From positions 30,571 to 94,570 of the forward strand of contig NZ_JAGGOF010000016.1 in the NCBI RefSeq assembly GCF_018614775.1: a stretch of DNA of 64,000 bases. Direction: 5' to 3'. A program made the translations under genes and the position numbers. Position 1 is the first letter of the stretch, and each line of letters opens with the position of its first letter. The stretch is from Pseudomonas fluorescens. GTDB lineage: Bacteria > Pseudomonadota > Gammaproteobacteria > Pseudomonadales > Pseudomonadaceae. Positions 60,572 through 64,000 of the stretch are shown here, one piece after another. The notes beneath the pieces are model-generated. The model was not told the DNA's origin and made no database searches. It saw only the letters and a list, made by a program, of their open reading frames with translations.

Positions 60572-61776
60572 GATGCGCGATTACCTGCCACTGCAGAGGT
60601 CTGGACGGGCGACTTCAGCGCATCGCCAATCGCCAGGATTTCCTGCCGCGCAGACGAGTCTTCATCTTCCAGTAATGGGTTGACGCCAAAGGCGAGGCCT
60701 TCGCTGATGGCATGAACGAGGGGGACCACGCCGATCAACTGCTTGCCGAAGCGGCGCCTTAGCACTTCCAGCATGTCCTGGCAGAACGTGCGCGATGCAT
60801 CGAACTGGTTGACGACATAGTGGCAGTCACCACGCCCGGCGTGGTTTGCGCGCCCTTCGAGCAGACGATCGATGGTGTCCAGGGTCATGAACGAAGCCGC
60901 GTCTGGCGTAATGACCACGATCACCTGATCGGCGACATCGAGCGCCTGCTCCAGATACAAGGTGCGGCCCGGAGGCGTATCGATAATCACCACGTCGTCC
61001 GGCGCCAGGTCCATGCGCACCAACTGCCGCGCCAGCCAATGGGCATCGTCCTCAAGGAAACGCTCGAGTCCGCGACGCTCGGGCTCGGAAATCGAGCCGA
61101 AGGGCAACACCCGTGTGCCGGCAATGCCCTTGAGCAACAAACCACTCCAGACCTCGCCGGTGAGGCTGGCGCTGGCCATGCCCGCGACATCCGGGCGGAC
61201 GCCCAGGTGGTATTGCAAAGCATTCTGCGGATCAAGATCGATGGCCAGCCTGCGACCCTTGCCCCCCAGCGCGCCAGCCAGCGCTGCACAGAGCGTACTC
61301 TTGCCCACACCGCCTTTAGGCGAAACCACCGCAATAACCCGCGCCGGCGTGACCGCCGCCGGGCCGTTCGGGATCGACCGGCGCAGCACCTCCTCGTTCT
61401 GCGCCCGCGCCTCGGCCTGGCGCTCAAGCGCGACTTCGGTCAACAGCGAGCGTAAGGAACACGGGATGGCGGGTACTGCAACGGGTTCGGATACCGGAGC
61501 AACAGCCTGCGTGATCGCCGCCGAATCACCCAGCACCGGTTCGATTCTGTGGTCCAACGGATGCGCCGTGTCAGCCAGCGCAGACGATGGCTGAGCAACC
61601 ACTATCGGCCCAGGGAGAATGGCCTTTTCCGGTTCCGCAGGCCTGACAGATGCAACAGCATGCCTCGCAGACTCAGGCAATTCCTTGTAATGAAAGGAAT
61701 TCTCTATCTCGACATAGCTGCCCGCACTTTCCCCGAACCTGCTCAGCAGGTTGGCAATATCATTTGTCCGGTTCAT
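60568..61776 (-). CDS. wssA: WssA (BcsQ-like), MinD-type ATPase with a BcsP/BcsR-like N-terminus
   Basis: A 402-residue protein and first gene of the operon. The C-terminal part is a MinD/ParA ATPase: deviant Walker A VSPKGGVGKSTL (near residue 150), VIIDTPPG and IDLDPQNALQYHLG. The first ~35 residues, DIANLLSRFGESAGSYVEI, resemble the N-terminal motif of BcsP/BcsR-like cellulose accessory proteins, followed by a variable linker. The start MNRTNDIAN at 61776 has GGAAGG upstream. BcsQ is thought to localise or activate the synthase. Confidence 0.88.
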   Translation of the reverse strand: MNRTNDIANLLSRFGESAGSYVEIENSFHYKELPESARHAVASVRPAEPEKAILPGPIVVAQPSSALADTAHPLDHRIEPVLGDSAAITQAVAPVSEPVAVPAIPCSLRSLLTEVALERQAEARAQNEEVLRRSIPNGPAAVTPARVIAVVSPKGGVGKSTLCAALAGALGGKGRRLAIDLDPQNALQYHLGVRPDVAGMASASLTGEVWSGLLLKGIAGTRVLPFGSISEPERRGLERFLEDDAHWLARQLVRMDLAPDDVVIIDTPPGRTLYLEQALDVADQVIVVITPDAASFMTLDTIDRLLEGRANHAGRGDCHYVVNQFDASRTFCQDMLEVLRRRFGKQLIGVVPLVHAISEGLAFGVNPLLEDEDSSARQEILAIGDALKSPVQTSAVAGNRAS

Positions 61777-61856
61777 AAGCCCTTCCACTGCGACGGTAAA
61801 AAGCATTCGGGCTCGTATAACGGCAAACGACTGCATTCGCGTGGCCAAATGATGTC

Positions 61857-61875
61857 GTCAATATTTTGTTAACAA
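61857..61875. promoter_or_regulatory. Possible FleQ-like half-site and palindrome upstream of wssA
   Basis: GTCAAT (61857-61862) followed within a few bases by the palindrome TTGTTAACAA (61866-61875) lies about 80 bases before wssA. FleQ sites in Pseudomonas are described as GTCAAT-N2-ATTGAC; only one half matches here. The wider gap 61777-62194 is AT-rich near wssA and holds no strong gene; a 57-residue plus-strand frame at 61899-62072 (MEDSQQTGG...) lacks a good ribosome-binding site and is not called. Confidence 0.25.
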
Positions 61876-62194
61876 CAAGGGATTTTATTGGATCCAAGAT
61901 GGAGGATAGTCAACAAACTGGCGGCGACTTTTTTACAACACCCGATTGGATTTTTTTGATACTTCAACCAGACCTTAACGCCTTCGAAATCATGGGCGTC
62001 ATCGAGCACCTGCGGGGGCTTAGCGCTCCTCTTGGGTCCTGGTTGATTGTCTCAACGCAGGCTAGTCGCTAAAGTCTGACCCTTGGCGTTCGCTGCGCCC
62101 GCGGTCCGCGCGAAGGGGTCACCCAGGCATGCTTCCCACATCATGTGTTCCAGCTCCTGGCTTGTCGGCGGACCGAGCCTCCTGATGAGTTGGT

Positions 62195-62665
62195 ATGGCC
62201 GCTATCCCTGCATCACGTCGTGATGGTCTTCCTGATTTGGCCGCGCTGCGCAAACGGGCCAAACGTCTTCTGAGGGCACTCAAGGCGAATGAAGCTGACG
62301 AGGGCCTGAGCCTGACCCAGCGCCTGGCATTGCGCATACTCGCCGACCACGGCGAGTTGCCCGCTGGCAACGTGTTCGGTCATCTGATGATGAGCTATGA
62401 GCCCCTGCCTTATCTGGGTGACCTGATGTTCTACGCCCTGCTACGGTCACTGATCGATGCGCCTCACCCGCTGATACATGAAGTACCAGGCGAAGACTGG
62501 CGGCAGCGCACCCTTGGGCTAACGACACTGGGCGAGCAAACCCTGCTCGGTCGGGCCAATTGGCTCGATCAGCACCCAGCGGAGCGCTGGGTCGGTGGCG
62601 TGCGTATCGTCGCCGATCAGTCACCTTGGGTGGTGGATGTCGATGGGCGGGTATCGCGGCGCTGA
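62195..62665 (+). CDS. Hypothetical protein, possibly truncated
   Basis: A 156-residue protein I cannot assign with confidence. It is helical, with GLSLTQRLALRILADHG and a C-terminal RWVGGVRI...WVVDVDGR, a motif that I associate from memory with the C-terminal part of longer bacterial proteins of unknown function. A TGA lies three codons before the ATG, and other frames upstream are open for a short distance, so an N-terminal part may have been lost by a frameshift. It converges with the glycerate kinase gene. Confidence 0.6.
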   Translation: MAAIPASRRDGLPDLAALRKRAKRLLRALKANEADEGLSLTQRLALRILADHGELPAGNVFGHLMMSYEPLPYLGDLMFYALLRSLIDAPHPLIHEVPGEDWRQRTLGLTTLGEQTLLGRANWLDQHPAERWVGGVRIVADQSPWVVDVDGRVSRR

Positions 62666-62686
62666 GGCTTGACCTGCTCAGCGCCG
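62657..62686. terminator. Perfect 10-bp hairpin between convergent genes
   Basis: CGGCGCTGAG and its exact complement flank a ten-base loop. It overlaps the last codons of the hypothetical gene and lies 12 bases from the end of the glycerate kinase gene, as expected for a bidirectional terminator. No T run is present. Confidence 0.55.
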
Positions 62687-62697
62687 TGAGCCCTTGA

Positions 62698-63840
62698 TCA
62701 GCGGCCCCGGGCTGCCACTTGCCATAGCCGGGCGATGTCCCGCGCCCGTTCGCTCAACAGGCGCGGGGCATCGGCGCAGGCTTGCTGCAACGTCATCGGC
62801 CCGGCCGTCAGGGCAAAGGCGGCGTCAATGCCGTGTTCATACAGCGCCTGATAACCCTCCCCCAGGGTGCCCGCGATGACCACCACTGGTATGCCGTGCT
62901 GGCGGGCGATGCGGGCCACGCCAAAGGGGGTCTTGCCGCGCAGGGTCTGGGCGTCGAAACGGCCTTCGCCGGTGATCACCAGGTCCGCGCCGTTGACCGC
63001 ATCAGCCAGCCCGACAAGTTGAGCAACGACGTCCACGCCCGTGCGAAATCGGGCACCGAGGAATGCCTTGGCGGCGAACCCCAGCCCGCCGGCCGCGCCG
63101 CTGCCCGGTTCGTCACGGACGTCCTTGTTCAGCGCCTGGGCACAGTGTTCGGCGAAGTGACCCAGGGCCGCATCCAGTAGCTGCACCTGCTGGGCGGTTG
63201 CGCCCTTCTGCGGGCCGAAAACCGCGGAAGCTCCTTGGGGTCCGCACAGCGGATTATCGACATCGGCGGCGATGTCGAAACGGACCTGGGCCAGGCGCGG
63301 ATCCAAGTTGCTGAGGTCGATCCGCGACAGGTTCGCCAGGGCCAGCCCACCGGGTGGAAGAGCTTGGCCATGTTCACCCAGCAACGCCACGCCCAAGGCC
63401 TGCATCGCACCGGCACCGCCGTCGTTGGTGGCGCTGCCGCCGATCGCCAGGATCACTCGCCGGGCGCCTTCGTCCAGGGCGGCGCGAATCAGCTCGCCAG
63501 TGCCATAAGTACTGCTGGAACAGGCATCGCGCTGCCCCGGCGGAACCAATTGCAAGCCACTGGCCTCGGCCATCTCGATGATCGCGGTCCGACTGTCCGG
63601 CAACCAGCCCCAACGCGCCTCGACGGCGACACCTGACGGACCCCGGACCTGATTGCAGCGCCACTCACCGTTGCAGGCGGCCAATACCGATGCCACCGTG
63701 CCCTCCCCGCCGTCGGCCATCGGGCACTTGATCAACCGGGCATCCGGCCAGACCTCGGCCAACCCGTCGGCGATGGCATCGGCTACGCCCTGGGCACTGA
63801 GACTGTCCTTGAACGAGTCGGGGGCGATGACTATTTTCAT
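62698..63840 (-). CDS. Glycerate kinase
   Basis: A 380-residue glycerate kinase of the GarK/GlxK family: MKIVIAPDSFKDSLSA at the N-terminus, CPMADGGEGT, GGSATNDGGAGAM, GPQKGA and VDVVAQLVGLADAVNGADLVITGEGRFD-type layout. It phosphorylates D-glycerate from glyoxylate or glucarate catabolism. No tartronate-semialdehyde reductase gene is visible within the window; upstream genes may lie beyond its right edge. Confidence 0.93.
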   Translation of the reverse strand: MKIVIAPDSFKDSLSAQGVADAIADGLAEVWPDARLIKCPMADGGEGTVASVLAACNGEWRCNQVRGPSGVAVEARWGWLPDSRTAIIEMAEASGLQLVPPGQRDACSSSTYGTGELIRAALDEGARRVILAIGGSATNDGGAGAMQALGVALLGEHGQALPPGGLALANLSRIDLSNLDPRLAQVRFDIAADVDNPLCGPQGASAVFGPQKGATAQQVQLLDAALGHFAEHCAQALNKDVRDEPGSGAAGGLGFAAKAFLGARFRTGVDVVAQLVGLADAVNGADLVITGEGRFDAQTLRGKTPFGVARIARQHGIPVVVIAGTLGEGYQALYEHGIDAAFALTAGPMTLQQACADAPRLLSERARDIARLWQVAARGR

Positions 63841-63980
63841 ATTATTCTCCGGTTCCGATGCACAGCATGCTGCCAGTTGACCGCAGGCGTAGCGCCGGTC
63901 TGCCGCACAAAAGACACTGGGGATTATTGTTCAGATTCACAAACGCGGTTTGCAAGGAGATTGATTTTGATAGTGCAGGC

Positions 63981-64000
63981 CTCTTCGCGAGCAGGCTCGC
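63981..64000. repeat. Partial REP element at window edge
   Basis: CTTCGCGAGCAGGCTCGC matches the REP core seen at 3.9 kb and 14 kb and continues past the end of the window. The stretch 63841-63980 holds only the upstream region of the glycerate kinase gene. Confidence 0.8.

Noticed and set aside
61899..62072. 57-codon plus-strand frame upstream of wssA
   Set aside because: No convincing ribosome-binding site or family; it lies in the operon promoter region.

Overview
The window looks like a chromosomal segment of a fluorescent-group Pseudomonas. The evidence is high-GC coding DNA, copies of the Pseudomonas-type REP element (core GGGAGCGAGCCTGCTCGCGA), an OprD porin, a BdlA-like chemoreceptor, a YdiJ-type dehydrogenase and a complete acetylated-cellulose (wss) operon. 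There is no rRNA, tRNA, CRISPR array, transposase or phage gene that I can support.

Layout. 1-2.2 kb: an AT-rich S8 peptidase gene between imperfect repeats. 2.1-16 kb: ordinary accessory metabolism and signalling (amidase, OprD porin, DUF488, a three-part flavin/iron-sulfur oxidoreductase, PAS-PAS chemoreceptor, LysR, GST, EAL phosphodiesterase, APC permease, threonine dehydratase-like enzyme, AraC regulator). 16-22 kb: an SsuABC-like uptake operon ending in a DUF3604 protein, with a divergent GntR regulator.

22-34 kb is the first unusual system. A TetR regulator lies divergent from a run of genes for an SDR reductase, a divergent adenylate-forming enzyme, an HAD phosphatase, an FAD monooxygenase, a tandem-ACP protein, a ketosynthase fused to an AfsA-type double hotdog, an SRPBCC protein and an outer-membrane barrel. 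AfsA chemistry (beta-ketoacyl thioester plus dihydroxyacetone phosphate) followed by a reductase and a phosphatase is the known logic of gamma-butyrolactone/butenolide formation, so this may be a Gram-negative butenolide-type pathway with its own TetR sensor.

34-38.4 kb: a YdiJ-like dehydrogenase and a divergent LysR gene. 38.4-47 kb is the second unusual system. A six-gene operon (aryl-CoA ligase-like, LuxI/FeeM-like acyltransferase, heme-oxygenase-like di-iron protein, flavoprotein, EamA exporter, alpha/beta hydrolase) is divergent from anthranilate-synthase-like genes and a LuxR protein that keeps the autoinducer-binding residues. The 650-bp divergent promoter region holds two strong dyads. 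The simplest model is a chorismate-derived aryl-acyl signal or metabolite controlled by its own LuxR.

47-61.8 kb: wssABCDEFGHI for acetylated cellulose, with no wssJ at its end. 62-64 kb: a short hypothetical gene and glycerate kinase, then a partial REP element at the right edge. All functional calls rest on motif reading; no database search was run.
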